This document shows positions 35,211-46,835 of a stretch of 64,000 nt of DNA, in pieces; the first letter of the stretch is position 1, and each line of letters starts with the position of its first letter. This DNA is from Setophaga petechia (taxonomy: Eukaryota; Chordata; Aves; Passeriformes; Parulidae). A program made the translations under genes and the position numbers. The stretch is from NCBI GenBank assembly GCA_024362935.1, contig JANCRA010000014.1:2561001-2625000 (forward strand), given 5' to 3'. Below the pieces are notes generated by a model that searched no databases, was not told the DNA's origin, and worked only from the letters and a program-made list of their open reading frames with translations.

Positions 35211-36829
35211 GTCAGAGACAAAATCCCCTTCCCTGGGCTCTGGGAGTGCCCCTGGCATCTCACAGAGCTCCTTGTCCCATCCTCCCTGAGAACCAAGTGT
35301 CATGACTGGAGTGAGTTGGAATTCAGTGACCTCGTTAGAGGAAATTATTTTGCTCAAACCAAGATATATTTAGATTTATATATATTTTTTTTAGATTTTT
35401 ATTCTCAGCCATTTTCCTTTGCAGGCAGGTTTCGCTTCTCTTTCTGAGCCTCTCTTTGTGTTTTCCTTTGCAAAAGGGGAAAAGAAATCCCTCAGTGCTC
35501 TGGGCAGACAATTTTCTTCTTGCTGCCCCCTGCCATGAGCCTGAGTGCACTGCAGAAATCCTGCTCATCTCTGCCAAAGCTTGAATTGAATTCATTTTAT
35601 GGATTTTAAAGGTGTTGGATGTGGTGGAATCTCCTGCCTTTTGAGGGAGAAATCCTCTCCTGTTGCTTTGCCTTGCTCTGGATTCATCTCTGTGTGGTTG
35701 AGAGGATAACTCTGAACATCTTTAAGCTCTTAAGGACGAGGAAAAAGTGGAAACCCAGCTATTAAAAAACCTCTTTTCCATGTCAAATCCATCTGGAACA
35801 AGAAAAGGAACGGCTGTGCCAGCACTGTGATCCCTGAGCCATCACTCCAAAGTCCTGCTGGCCATGGAGCTCTGCCTAATTTTCCCTTTTTTCCCCCTTT
35901 TTTTCCTCCTTTTTCCCCCCTTTTTCCCCCTTTTCTCCCCCCCTTTTTTTCTTTATTTTCCTCCCTTCTCACTTGTCCCCTTCACAACCAGTGCAACTCT
36001 CCCCATCCCCAGCCTGCCCTGGAACACTCCATTCCCAGAAGGTGGATTTGTGAATGGTTGGCTGCTCATGTTGTGCCTCAGGGCCTTCATTTTCGGGATT
36101 TTCTTTTTTTTCCAGGCCAGCTGAGGGAGGAAGTTTGCAGGATGTTATCAGCATCCTGTTGCTGTGACCTGCTGAGCAATAGCATGGAAATGTCTCCCCT
36201 TCACCACACCCCGGTGGCAACCTTTTGGCTCCTGTCTGCTGGCCGTGTTCTGCAAGATTAATGTGTTTTTCCACACATCCATGGCTAAAAGGCATGGAAT
36301 TTTTAGTTTTGCTTGGGGTTTTTTTTAGGATTTTTCCAATATCCAGGCGTTTCTGGCAGCGTTTATAAAGGGTGTGAATGACGTGGAGTCACCTCACTGA
36401 GGGCATCCAAAACATGGGCAAGGTGGAGAAAGATTTTGGCTTTTGAGGTAGAGAGTCAGTGGTTGGAGAGCACTGACAAAAAAAACCCCAACAAAACAAC
36501 TAAAACCACAAAAAAAAAAAAAAACCAAACCACAATAAAAGGGAATAAAACAAAGAATGTTTCATTTATATATTTATATATAAATATATATAATATTTAT
36601 ATATTATCCTCACCTTAATGAGGATAAATGTTTGATTTTTTAGCTCATGGAGGGGTTTCCCCCCAGGGCAGTCAGTAATGAACATCTTGGGTGCTCCATG
36701 TGCTGTGTTTTCACCACCAGCCATGACATGGGCCATTGTCCATGTAATTCCATGATGCCTGGGATTTATGGAATCTAGTGGATTGGGATTCCATTAGTCC
36801 ATTCCATAATTCCATTGGAATAACATGGA
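35211..36829. other. Unique sequence with a long pyrimidine tract
   Basis: 35878-35968 is almost pure C/T with C- and T-runs in alternation. The Lys/Gly-rich minus ORF and the Phe/Pro-rich plus ORFs here are products of the tract. A/T-rich sequence lies at 36560-36606. No gene is called. Confidence 0.6.
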
Positions 36830-36910
36830 ATGTAGCCCCACGATCCCTGGGACTAACGGAATCTGATGGAATCTAATGGAATCTCATGGAATCTAATGGA
36901 ATCTAATGGA
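36830..36910. repeat. 10-bp tandem repeat (GGAATCTAAT)n
   Basis: About five units of TGGAATCTAA or close variants, preceded by looser ATTCCAT-type motifs from 36770. Confidence 0.8.
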
Positions 36911-36988
36911 AAGCTGCTCTGCCTGGCTAACTAAAAAAAAAAAAAGTGGAATTTAGCCAGGAGAGATAGCCAGGCAGAGCAGCTTTCC
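36908..36988. repeat. Hairpin: 22-bp perfect stem, 37-base loop
   Basis: GGAAAGCTGCTCTGCCTGGC plus TA (36908-36929) is the exact reverse complement of 36967-36988. The loop holds an A-run. It has the size range of a small RNA hairpin but matches no miRNA I recognise. Confidence 0.85.
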
Positions 36989-37274
36989 TTAGGAAATGGC
37001 TTTGCTGCAATCAAATCTTTCTCAGAGAGGAGAAGACCTTTGTTTCACCAGTTTATATCTAGAGGAGAATTAAAAAAAATGAGTTGAGCCTTCTCCTTTC
37101 GTATTGCTGATGGAATTCCATAATTCTTTAATATCAGCATAATAATATCAGCATAATATTTCAAATGAAGAAAACATCCCAATGTTTTCCAATATATCTA
37201 CTTAGGCATTCCAGTATCAAGGGGAAGAAAGAAGAGAAAGTGAAGTGTGAAAACAAACCTCCCAATCTCCTCTC

Positions 37275-37825
37275 AGAAGACATTTTTTGTTTTTTCCACA
37301 TCCCATTCCACAGCCCATTGCTGTCCTTGGAGCATCATCAGCAAAGGGTTTGGGCCACAGGCTGGGTTCTCCTGCAGGAGCATCCACTGGGAATGTCCAG
37401 CACCCAGGTTTGGAGAGCCAGGGCTGGGGAAGGTGAGAGGAGTTCAGTGTCCAGGTTTGGCTGCCCCTGCTCATCCTCCCTCACCTGTGCTCAGTCTGGG
37501 TGGGCATTCATGGATGGATGAGGATCAGATCCCACCTCAGAAGATAAGAAGATGTTTTCTGCTTTTTCCACATCCCATTCCACAGCCCATCCCTTTCCAT
37601 TGCTTGGGGCCTTGGAGCATCATCAGCAAAGTGTTTGGGCCACAGGCTGGTTTCTCCTGCAGGAACATCCCTTGGGAATGTCCAGTGCCCAGGTTTGGAG
37701 AGCCAGGGCTGGGAAAGGTGAGAGGAATTCAGTGTCCAGGTTTGGCTTCCCCTGCTCATCCTCCCTCACCTGCTGCCCCGTCTGGGTGGGCATTCATGGA
37801 TGGATGAGAATCAGATCCCACCACC
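37275..37825. repeat. Two-copy tandem duplication, period about 272 bp
   Basis: TTTTTCCACATCCCATTCCA occurs at 37291 and 37563. The copies share CATCATCAGCAAAG, GTTTGGGCCACAGGCTGG, CCAGGTTTGGAGAGCCAGGG and GGTGGGCATTCATGGATGGA. ORFs on both strands repeat the same peptide and have no recognised domain. Confidence 0.92.
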
Positions 37826-39170
37826 TTGGTTCATCCCTAAGGACATCCTCATGGGACCAGCCAAGCCCTCCTACAAGGAGAGATGGTCCTCAAGGCTCTG
37901 TGATGATTTTGGATTCAGGTTTTTTACCCTCTTTGTGTGCTCAGGGTGAGCTCGTGGCACTGAGCTGAGCTCTGGGTGGTGGCTGCATCAAGGACTGAGA
38001 ATCTGCTGAGGTGGAGGCCAAGGAGAACAACTGGAATTTCTCTTGACCCCTGGAATAGCCAACCTCAGCTTTTATCATCCCAAGGATTCCTGGCGACTGC
38101 ATGCCCTGAGGTTGTGCCATTGTTTGTCCAGGGCCTTTCCTATTCCTGTCAGAAGAAGCTGATGTTTGTTAGAGCAAAATCTGCCTCCAGCAGGAATAAT
38201 TCTGAATTAAAGTCCTGCTCCTTTTTCAGGGCTCTTCAGGGGAAAAGATAATTCTGGCCCCATTTCTATGCAGCCACCAATTTTTGCTCAGCTGGATGCA
38301 AATCCTCGGCTGGAGCTGCCAAGTCACGTCACCTGTGTCCCTTTGCCCCCTGTGCCTGGGGGACAGTAAATCTGTAGGCAAACATTAGGCCTTCCTGAAA
38401 AGCCTGGCATTGCTGGGAGAAAATCAAAAGCTGGAGGGTTTTTTATTATCTCTCTCCTTATTGTCTTCTCTTTTTATTGCCTTGTGGAGTCACCCTGGAG
38501 AGCAATCTCCATCCCTCAGCGTGGCCCTGCCAGATTTCCTCTGCTGTCACTGTGACCTAAGGAACGGAGGCCAAGCCTTCCTCTGCTCCAACTATTAACA
38601 AACCCAGCTCCCTACACTCCAGGCATCTCTTTTTTCTGGCTGTCCCAAAGCTCCAAAGTGGGACTGCCAGGCTTTTTCCCCCCCTAAAAAATCCCCCCAA
38701 ATGTTGGTTTAGGAGTGGAAAGCTGCGGGTTCCTGTTGGGTGGGAAGTTTCTGCAATCCCCTGATAATTGCTGCCTGCCAGGGCGGTCTGCACGGGGGAG
38801 AGGCTCAGGATCTGGCAGGAACCCAGGGAGATGCTTCTTGCAGGGAAACTATGTGCTCTGCTCACTCATTAAGCACTTATCTGCTGCTCCTGCTCGGAAG
38901 GAGGCCGCGGTTGGAGCGGAGGAGGCGCAGAGAACACCAGGAGGGCAATTGCAACAGGCACAGATCCTCCAGGAGAAGGTAGAAGTGAGACATCACTGCT
39001 GAGGTCAGGCTCAGGCTGTAGGGACTCCTTTTGGCCCTTATCAGTCCAAAGTATGCAGCCCACCTCTGCTTTTCCCAGGAAATCGGGAGGTGAATAAAAA
39101 CCCTGCTGCGGGAAATGTCAAAAATCTCAAACATCAGCTCCTCAGCTGGGTCTGGCTTCATTCCCTTAGT
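37826..39170. other. Unique sequence, no gene recognised
   Basis: No transposon tail or credible exon is visible. Confidence 0.5.
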
Positions 39171-39440
39171 CACAGAATCATGGGGTGGTTTGGAAGAGAT
39201 CTTAAAGCTGATCTAGCTCCCAATATCCACATTCCTCCTCAATATCCCACCCAGCCCTGCCCTGTGCCAGTGGGAAGCCGTTCCCCCTTGTCCTGTCTCT
39301 CCAGGTATTTTTCCAAAGTCCCTCTCCAGCAATTTTGGAGCCCCTTTAAGCACTGGAAGGGGCTCCAAGCTCTCCTCAGTGCCTTCTCTTCTCCAAGCTG
39401 AACAATCCCAACCCTCTCATCCCTGCCTTATTCCAGCATG
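39171..39440 (-). mobile_element. CR1: CR1 LINE fragment
   Basis: CACAGAATCATGGGGTGGTT, GAAGAGATCTTAAAGCTGAT, then CCGTTCCCCCTTGTCCTGTC, AAGTCCCTCTCCAGC, GCCTTCTCTTCTCCAAGCTG and AACAATCCCAACCCTCTCAT, all in the order of the CR1 reverse complement. About 270 bp, with a small internal deletion relative to a typical copy. Confidence 0.92.
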
Positions 39441-40711
39441 GCTGTAATCAGGGGGATTTTCCAGGAAAATTCATGTTCCATCTTCATGCTTTGGGCACTG
39501 CTGTTATCAGAAAGGGACAGTGATAGCTTCAAGGATCCCCCCATAAAACCATGATAAAACTTCCATAAAAATCCATAGTAATCCATAATATACCAAAAAA
39601 ATATTCATAATAAAACTTCCCAAGGTCTGACTTGGATGTAGCATTTGGATTTTCCCCTTGGCAATGAAAGAAATTAATTAAGGAAAAAAAATCACTGCAA
39701 TTTCCTCCTAATTTCCTCTTATTCCAGGAAGAGAGGGGATTTTTCAGTCTGAGGGGAAGGAAGGGTAACCTGCCATCCACAGCTCAGTGCCTGGTGAATA
39801 TTGCAAACCTGGAGAAAGGTGTGCCTGGCCAGCCCACATTCCCATAACTGGATTCCCAGTGTGGGATGAACTTCCAGGCTCGGACCTTTCTGTCCTGACA
39901 GAGACTAAAATCCACCTTCCTTCCCTACTCATCTTCCCAGCGTGGCAACAACTGTGATATCAATTAATGAGTTAATTACACACTTCCACACCTCTTTGGG
40001 TGGGTCAGCTTGGTCTAAAAATAAGCTTGGCTTTGCCAGGATATTTTATTGAGAAACTTTTCCTGGCCAAAACACATTTAACTGGGTTTTCCTTCTCTGC
40101 TTGCTTTGAGGCACGAGGCATTGGATGAGCTTGCTCAAAAATGGGAATTAAAATGGGAATATTCTGCTGAGCTACCCTGGCAACCTTTTTCTTACCCATT
40201 GCAGTGATGCTGGCTTTGATGGGCTGCTTCCATGCAGGTGCAGCCTCTGAGGAGCTGTTTTCCCTGCATTTATTTACCTTCCTGCTGGAATACAGCAGAG
40301 CTCTCTTCCCACACCCCCCCTGCATTTGCAGCAGGGTTGGAGCTGTGAGCTCATCAGCTCCTGGCTCATCCCAGTGCTCCAGCCTGCAGCCAGGCTGCCC
40401 TGCTCTCCTTTTGTGTCCCACAGCATTCCCATCATAATTCCAAGGTCAACAATTCCCCTGACTCACTCTGGGCCAAACAGGGGATTTCCAGAAGCAAGAG
40501 CTGCAACATGAATATTTCGTTTTGCTTTGATATTTTTTATTATTTTATTTTCCCCTCCTCTGTGTGTGAACCTGCTGGAAACTGGCTGGCCTGACTCTGC
40601 ACATCCTGAGATCATTCCAGCTTCCTCCTGATCCTTCTGGGAAGGGTTAGAGCAGGATGGATGCATTGGGGTCTTCTTGCATGTTGTTAAGGGAAATGGG
40701 TGCAGCTAAAT
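39441..40711. other. Unique sequence, no gene recognised
   Basis: No repeat is recognised. The 138-codon minus ORF at 40005-40421 has no known domain. Confidence 0.5.
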
Positions 40712-40940
40712 CATAAAATCATGGAATGGTTTGGGTTGGAAGGGAGCTTAAAGCTCATCCACATCCATGGGCAGGGACACCTTCCACTATCCCAGGTTGC
40801 TCTGAGCCCCATCCAACCTGGTCTTGGATACTTCCAGGGATCCAGGGACAGCCACAGCTGCTCTGGGAATCTGTGCCAGGGCCTCTCACCCTCACAGGGA
40901 AGGATTCCTTCCCAAAATCTAATTTAAACAGAGCCTAAAC
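40712..40940 (-). mobile_element. CR1: CR1 LINE fragment
   Basis: Plus-strand text ATGGAATGGTTTGGGTTGGA, then GGGCAGGGACACCTTCCACT, GCCCCATCCAACCTGGTCTT, GCTGCTCTGGGAATCTGTGC and the TTCCTTCCCAAAATCTAATT block is the CR1 reverse complement. Confidence 0.93.
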
Positions 40941-41079
40941 CCCCCAAAAATATATATTATAAAATCTTTTTAGATTAATCTTGAAGTTGGGTCTTGGAGA
41001 GAAACAGCAAGTGAAGCATCTCCTGAAATATCCATGTGTTGGTCCATGTGGGATCAGCAGGGCAGGACCCTGGTGGAAA

Positions 41080-41144
41080 ACCAAAGGAATTCCCAGTTGA
41101 ACCAAAGGGATTCCCAGTTAAACCAAAGGGATTCCCAGTTAAAC
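41080..41144. repeat. Three-copy 21-bp tandem repeat
   Basis: ACCAAAGGGATTCCCAGTTA (plus one base) three times, the first copy with GGAATTC and TTG variants. In-frame by length, but in no recognised gene. Confidence 0.88.
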
Positions 41145-41681
41145 CTGGTCCATTCCTGCTCTTCCCTCAGGGAACATCCAAGCCAGGGTTTCATGTGTGC
41201 CTTGTGTTTCATGTGACCATAACCTGGTCACATCCCATTTCTATTTGCCTTTCCACATCTCCTCCCAAACCTAGAAACATCCAGGAGAAAAAAAAAACCC
41301 CAAAATCCCAATTTTCTCCCAAACATTTCAATACCCTGAATTCCCAAAGTGCAGCATCCCAGCCTGGTTGCAGAGAACCTTTTCCATCCCGGGGGCTGGA
41401 GCAGAGTCAGCACCTGGAGAGCCCAGCAGGAGAGGGGTTATTCCCTTATTCCCAGGCTGGGGGCTGCAGGGGACAGGCAGAGGGGACAGAGGGGACAGGA
41501 AAGCAGCATTCAGCTGTGGCATTTGCTCATTTGCTCCTCGCGTGCAGCCACAGGCAGGAACTGCTTCCTCTGTTTCCAGGCTTTTAGGGAAAGGGGAGCT
41601 CCACCGAGTTGCTAAATTGGAATGAAGTGAAAAAAAAAAATTGCTGTGGACAACAGAATGTTTGGCTGTTTTTTTCTTCTC

Positions 41682-41713
<32 letters not shown>

Positions 41714-43603
41714 TTTTTGAAGACAAAAAGACAAAACCTTGGAGTGATTTACATGGGAAAGGAGAGCAGGAAACAATTTTAGAGGCTGTTTTCCAAAATT
41801 GATGAATAACAGAAGATACAATGGATAAAGCAAATGGCCCAAATTTCCTGCTCTTTTAAGGCACTGAATAGACACTGAAAACAAGAGTGCCCTGTTTTTC
41901 TCCTTATGGAGCTGCCAGAGAGAAGGATTTGTCCTGGGTTATTTTGGTTCTGGAGCAAGGGGGTCTCCAGGATCATGGATGCTCAAGGAGCATTGGGAAT
42001 TCCAGAGGTGGGGAAGAGCAGCATGGGCCAGAAGAGTAATTTTGAATAATTTCTGGCAAACAGCACTGCAGGCATGAATCATGAAGAGGGGTCTGAAACT
42101 TCCTTTTGGAGTTTAAAAATTTATTTCTCATTTGATTTCTCCTTTGCCTGAGGCTTTTCTCCTCCAGAGCCAAGCACTTTTCCCTCCTAACCCTTGCTCC
42201 TCACCCACTGGATGAGGACACAGGTTTGGCTCCAACCAAACCCGAGCTGCAAACTTTTATTTCTCTTTGCAAAAGCCTTCGATGCTTCCAGAAAATATTC
42301 TTGTTTTGCTTTGGGAAAAAAGGCCTTGGATGAGATCCCTGCAAAGCTCTTGTCTTCCTCTGCTTAGCTGAGATCCAGGAGCTCCAGCTCTTTTCTGGGA
42401 CACCACAAAGGATGTTTAATCTCTTGTCAGTGGGATAAAAATCCAGGGAAACTTCCAGCAAAGCCTCTTGGCTGTGTCCCCTTTCCACCCCACGTGCACA
42501 AAGTTGTGGTGCACTGAAGGGGTTTTGGTTGAATGGACAAACATCTCCTTTTTTGGTGGCTTTGCAATCAAACTGTTTGGGTTTAGCTGGGGTGGAAAAG
42601 GCTGAGGTTCAAGGGCATGGGGAAAACCAGGAGTTACCTGGTGAGCTTCCACTCTGGAGACCTGGAGGAGTTTTCTGCAGCCTGTCCAAAGTGGTGCATG
42701 GACAACACTGGGAAATCTGCCCTGGATTTTGGACCTGGCTAAGAGGTTTCCATCTGAGCAGATATCTTCTGCTTGCAAAGAAATTTATTTTGGAAACCTG
42801 GGGAACATCTTGGAAACTGCTGGCCAGTGATTTCCATGGGTGCATCTTCCCATGATTGTGTCTGCTGGGTCCTGCAGTGTGAAACAGGATCCTCCAGGTT
42901 CCTTTAGGCTTTGAGATAATCAATCTTTATTCCTGTTTTTTTCTCCAACATCTTTTCCTCCCCAAAATCTGGGAACTTCACCAAGCAGTTGCACCCAATT
43001 AATCAATAAATAAAAGTAACCACAGACAGCAAACTGAGCTGTTAATTGCACTCAAAATCTTGTTTTTCACTGCTGGGTCAAGTGATCACCCCTCCCCAAA
43101 CCCTGCTGTTCCTCAGGCTCCCAGCTTGGACAGAGCACACATGAAAAAAATGCAAAACCACAACTCCAAAATCCCTTTCTTGGGTTGTTTCCCATGTTAG
43201 CCAAAGCCCAATGAACCACGTTGTGTATTTATGGCCTCTGTGAGCAAATTGTCACTCAAAGGCCACTTGGAGCCTTCAAAGCCCAGTGAATTATTGTGCT
43301 TGTGCTGCACACCTCTTCCTTAGCAGCACATTCAGATGTCAGGGCCCTGAGGAGCACTTTCCTCCCTCAGGCTCATTCAGGCCTCAGAGGAAAAGGGATT
43401 CAAACCACTCTGGTATTTTTAACTGGTTCTTTCCCACTGGCAGGGGCAGACTCAGGAGTTTTGCTGAGCCATCAGCCCTGCAGGTCATCTGGCCTGTGAC
43501 TGCACATGAATTGGAGGAAGGTCTTGGATGCTGAGCCTCTGGAAAGACACAGGGGGAAGTTATTTGGTGGTGCAAAGTCAGTGGGAACTCCCCAGTCCCT
43601 GCA
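41145..43603. other. Unique sequence with a poly-T run
   Basis: A 29-base T-run lies at 41691-41719, preceded by TTCTTC-like sequence. No other repeat or gene is recognised. Confidence 0.5.
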
Positions 43604-43755
43604 CAGGATCATGGAATGGTTTGGGTTGGAATATGATCTTATAATCTTAAAATCTTTATGATCTTTATGATCTTATGATCTTTATGATCTTATGGTTTGG
43701 GTTGGAATGGACCTTAAAAATGGATCTTTAAGGTCCATTCAAACCCCAAACAGGG
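43604..43755 (-). mobile_element. CR1: CR1 3' end, broken and followed by a second inverted tail
   Basis: GGATCATGGAATGGTTTGGG starts a minus CR1 tail. It is interrupted by a (CTTTATGAT)n-like repeat (43635-43690), then GGTTTGGGTTGGAATGGACC begins again and is mirrored immediately by TTTAAGGTCCATTCAAACCC. The last 56 bases form a near-perfect palindrome (arms 43695-43718 and 43727-43750). Confidence 0.75.
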
Positions 43756-44099
43756 ATCAAGCCTTGATCATCTCCTGGGCTTCCCTCAGGACATCACCAC
43801 CAGCAGTGGTGGTGAGGTGAAGGTGAGGTGAGGTGTGAACAGGAGCTCAGTGCTGGGGCAAGGAGGACATTCTGTCCTGAGAGAGAAATGAATCCTCCCC
43901 AGGAAATTCCCCCTGGATGAGTGAGGGGAGCAGTGGAGGTGTGAAGAAAATCTGTGGTGAGACAAACACGATGTTTTTGGGGTCTCAGTGCTTGCAGCTC
44001 CAAAAATCCTGATCCTGAAATCCCACAGGCCCCACATCAGCACTGCTCACTGTGGACATGGAGGGAATTCCTTCCCAGAAAAGGAGGTCAAACATTGGA

Positions 44100-44284
44100 A
44101 TGGTCAGGGAGCTTTGGAGTGCCCATCCCTGGAGGTGCCCAATGAATGGCTGTATGTGGCACTCAGTGCTCTGGGCTTGGTGACAACCTGAGGATGGGTC
44201 ACAGGTTGGACTTGATGATTTTGGAGCTCTTTTCCAACCTAAATAATCCAGAGATTCTTTGATTCCGAGTGATTCTTTGATTCC
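44100..44284 (+). mobile_element. CR1: CR1 LINE 3' end (GGTTGGACTTGATGATTTTG type)
   Basis: CCCATCCCTGGAGGTGCCCA, AATGGCTGTATGTGGCACTC, AGTGCTCTGGGCTTGGTGAC and TTGGACTTGATGATTTTGGA lead to TTTTCCAACCTAAATAATCC. It ends in GATTCTTTGATTCC repeated twice, the CR1 terminal repeat. Confidence 0.92.
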
Positions 44285-46680
44285 TGTCCTTGTAAATGCT
44301 TTTGCCCTTGGCAGGGCTGGCACGGCTTGCACTGAGAGATAATTATTAATGAATACTTTATCTCTGAAGCAAATCTTATTGGCCTGAGAAAATCCAGTTT
44401 GTATTTCACCCTGAACTTTTCAGGGTATGTAGAAACCTCGCCAACTAAACCCCCAATTCCTGATTTACCACGAGCCACTTCAGGAAGTGAACTCAGGCCT
44501 GAGAGATGCAAGAAGCCGCCTCAGATCTGGGATTTACGAGGAGCAGTGATGTCAGGGAGAATTCCTGGTGTTGTACAAGCCCCCAGGGAGGATGTCCACG
44601 ACGTGGGGCTGACGTGGACACGCTGTCCCGAGCCACGAGGGGCTAAGAACTAATTATAGACTCATTAATGTCATTTGCAGAGCTGCACACCCAGAGAAGT
44701 CTTTGTTCCAGATGGAGACCAGTGCTGGCCCCATGCTCAGGATGCCCAGGAGTTCCATGTGTGCCAAGGACAAAGGCTGGCAGGGGATGAAAGGACTCCA
44801 GGACTCATTTACTGCTCACATGACGTTGGTGAGGATGGAGGCTGCTGTCATCAGATGGGGTGGACACAATGGACACAAACCTCTGGATTACTCTTCCACA
44901 ACCCTCTGGATTACTCTTCCACAAAAACCTCTGGATTACTCTTCCAGCCCTGGGTGGGTGGGATGCAGGTTTTGGGACAGAGATGCATTTACCTGTGGTG
45001 GGCTTTGCATATTCATAGGATCTTCCATGGGGGATGAAGGTTTTGGTGACCTGCAGAGAGCTCCTGTGAGGGGTAATCAGAGCACCAGGATGATGCTGAG
45101 GAGCTGGTGGGAAGGGGGAGGGAGGGTGAGGAGGCAGCTGGCTGAGGAAGCCCCTCTGTAAGCATTTTCCTGCCCTGGGATGACCAACGTACATCCTGAG
45201 CAGAGGGCACCGCATTGTGCGCCCTGTGCTCTGCCCATCCTGCCAGGAACAATGAGGAGCCTCTGCAAAACAAGGAAAGGCACTCTCAGGGCTGTGGGAG
45301 AGAAAATCTGGGGGAGACGAGGCGGGAGGAGCAGCCATGTGCCTTGGCTGTGTAAGGTCAGGCAGCCTGAAGGCCCCAAATTTATCAACTGCCTTGGGCC
45401 AGGCAACTGGGGAGGCAAGAATGACCAAGGCCATGGCTGGAGATTTATCTCCAAACCACCTCTGAGGGGCTGTTTAAAGCTTCTCCCACTGCTCTGTGAG
45501 ATGCTGCTTGGGTAGATGATGGCATCTCCTTGTTGTTCCCTGCTGGAATCATGGAGCCTGTGGAAAGTGGGGCCCAGGTAAAGAGGGGGTGCCCAACCCC
45601 AGGTGGCAGCTGTGCCAAGCTTCTCTCCTAACTGAGTCCTCCCTCCTGCCTGGCCTGTCTGCTCCAAACATTCCCTTTTCTTCCCTTCACCTCTCTGGAT
45701 TCAAATGGTTTTGTGCTGCTGCTCTGACAGAACCTGAATTTCTCATCAGTGGAAGTTCTTTGAAGCAGGAAGGATTTTGGGGAGCACAGGAGGGTCCTGT
45801 GAGGTTCACAGGCCATGCAGGTGAGGGCTGAGGCGTCTCATGAACTTTTTCCAAGCACGGAATTTTTTCTACCAGAATGGTTTGGATTTCAAATTTCCAG
45901 CAGCTGGGTCTGCATTTACTGCAGTTACAAACCCACACCTGGCTGCAAACTATAAAGCTGTAATCCAAGAGAAGATGGAAATGCAAAAGGTTTGGATTCC
46001 TCCCCAAAACTGAGTGGGGACAGCATTTTACCTGTCAGTACATCCAGATATTCCTGTGGTCGAGTTTTTCTGTCCCAGTCCAGCCCTGCCATGTGAGAGA
46101 CACCTGGGCCAGGCTTTGGAGATGGAAAAGCTGTTTCCCTTTTCTTGTGGAGCATCCTGGCCTCCACATCCCAGCATCCATGGCCTCTGCAGAGGGAGCT
46201 TGTCCTCTGTGCTTCAGTGATCCCTAAATCCCATCGGGTTGACAGGGACAATTTGCAAGGATAACATCAAATTTTGCTGTTGTTGCCAATTATTCTTTAG
46301 AGCTGGTGTTGGCATTCCCAGCTTCTGGCAATTCCCCAGCAGCCTGGAGGTTTAATGTCTTCCTTGGCTGCTTGGGGGAGGGTTTGATTAATCTGGGATG
46401 GGGTTTCCATGAGGTTCTGGCTGTGTTTGCTTGGTGTCCTGCAAACCCTCTGTGTACCTGAGAGGTTTTGGGGAGAAGTTTTCATTTTGGGCTTCTTTTT
46501 CCCCTTTTCACCCTGAAAAATCTGAACTGCTTCAGGCAGTAAAAGGAACTGGGGGTTCATTTTCATGTGCAGATGTGAAATTCAGAGCAGCTGAGGGCTG
46601 CAAGCTCAGCTTTTCCATGTGGGTCTCCTGAGCTTGGAGAGGATGGTGCTGCAAACCATGAATGTGATTTGAATGGGAAT
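44285..46680. other. Unique sequence with a short tandem repeat
   Basis: ACCTCTGGATTACTCTTCCA occurs three times at 44873-44952. The 209- and 196-codon minus ORFs (44805-45434, 45077-45667) are low-complexity Pro/Ser-rich with no recognised domain. A/T-rich 44335-44400 with GATAATTATTAATGAA could be a conserved element. Confidence 0.5.
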
Positions 46681-46835
46681 CACAGAATCGTGGAATGGTT
46701 TGGGTTGGAAGGGACATTAAAGCTCACCCAGTTCCATGGGCTGGGACACCTCCCACTATCCCAGGGTGCTCCAAGGCTCATCCAACCTGGCCTTGGAGCT
46801 TCCAGGGATGGGGCAAGCACAGTTTCTCTGGTCAA
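46681..46835 (-). mobile_element. CR1: CR1 LINE 3' fragment
   Basis: CACAGAATCGTGGAATGGTT, TGGGTTGGAAGGGACATTAA, GGGACACCTCCCACTATCCC and GCTCATCCAACCTGGCCTTG are the CR1 reverse complement; it breaks off after the CACAGTTTCTCTGG block. Confidence 0.93.

Noticed and set aside
44805..45667. Overlapping 209- and 196-codon minus ORFs
   Set aside because: They occupy different frames of the same DNA, Pro/Ser-rich, without a recognisable family or start context.
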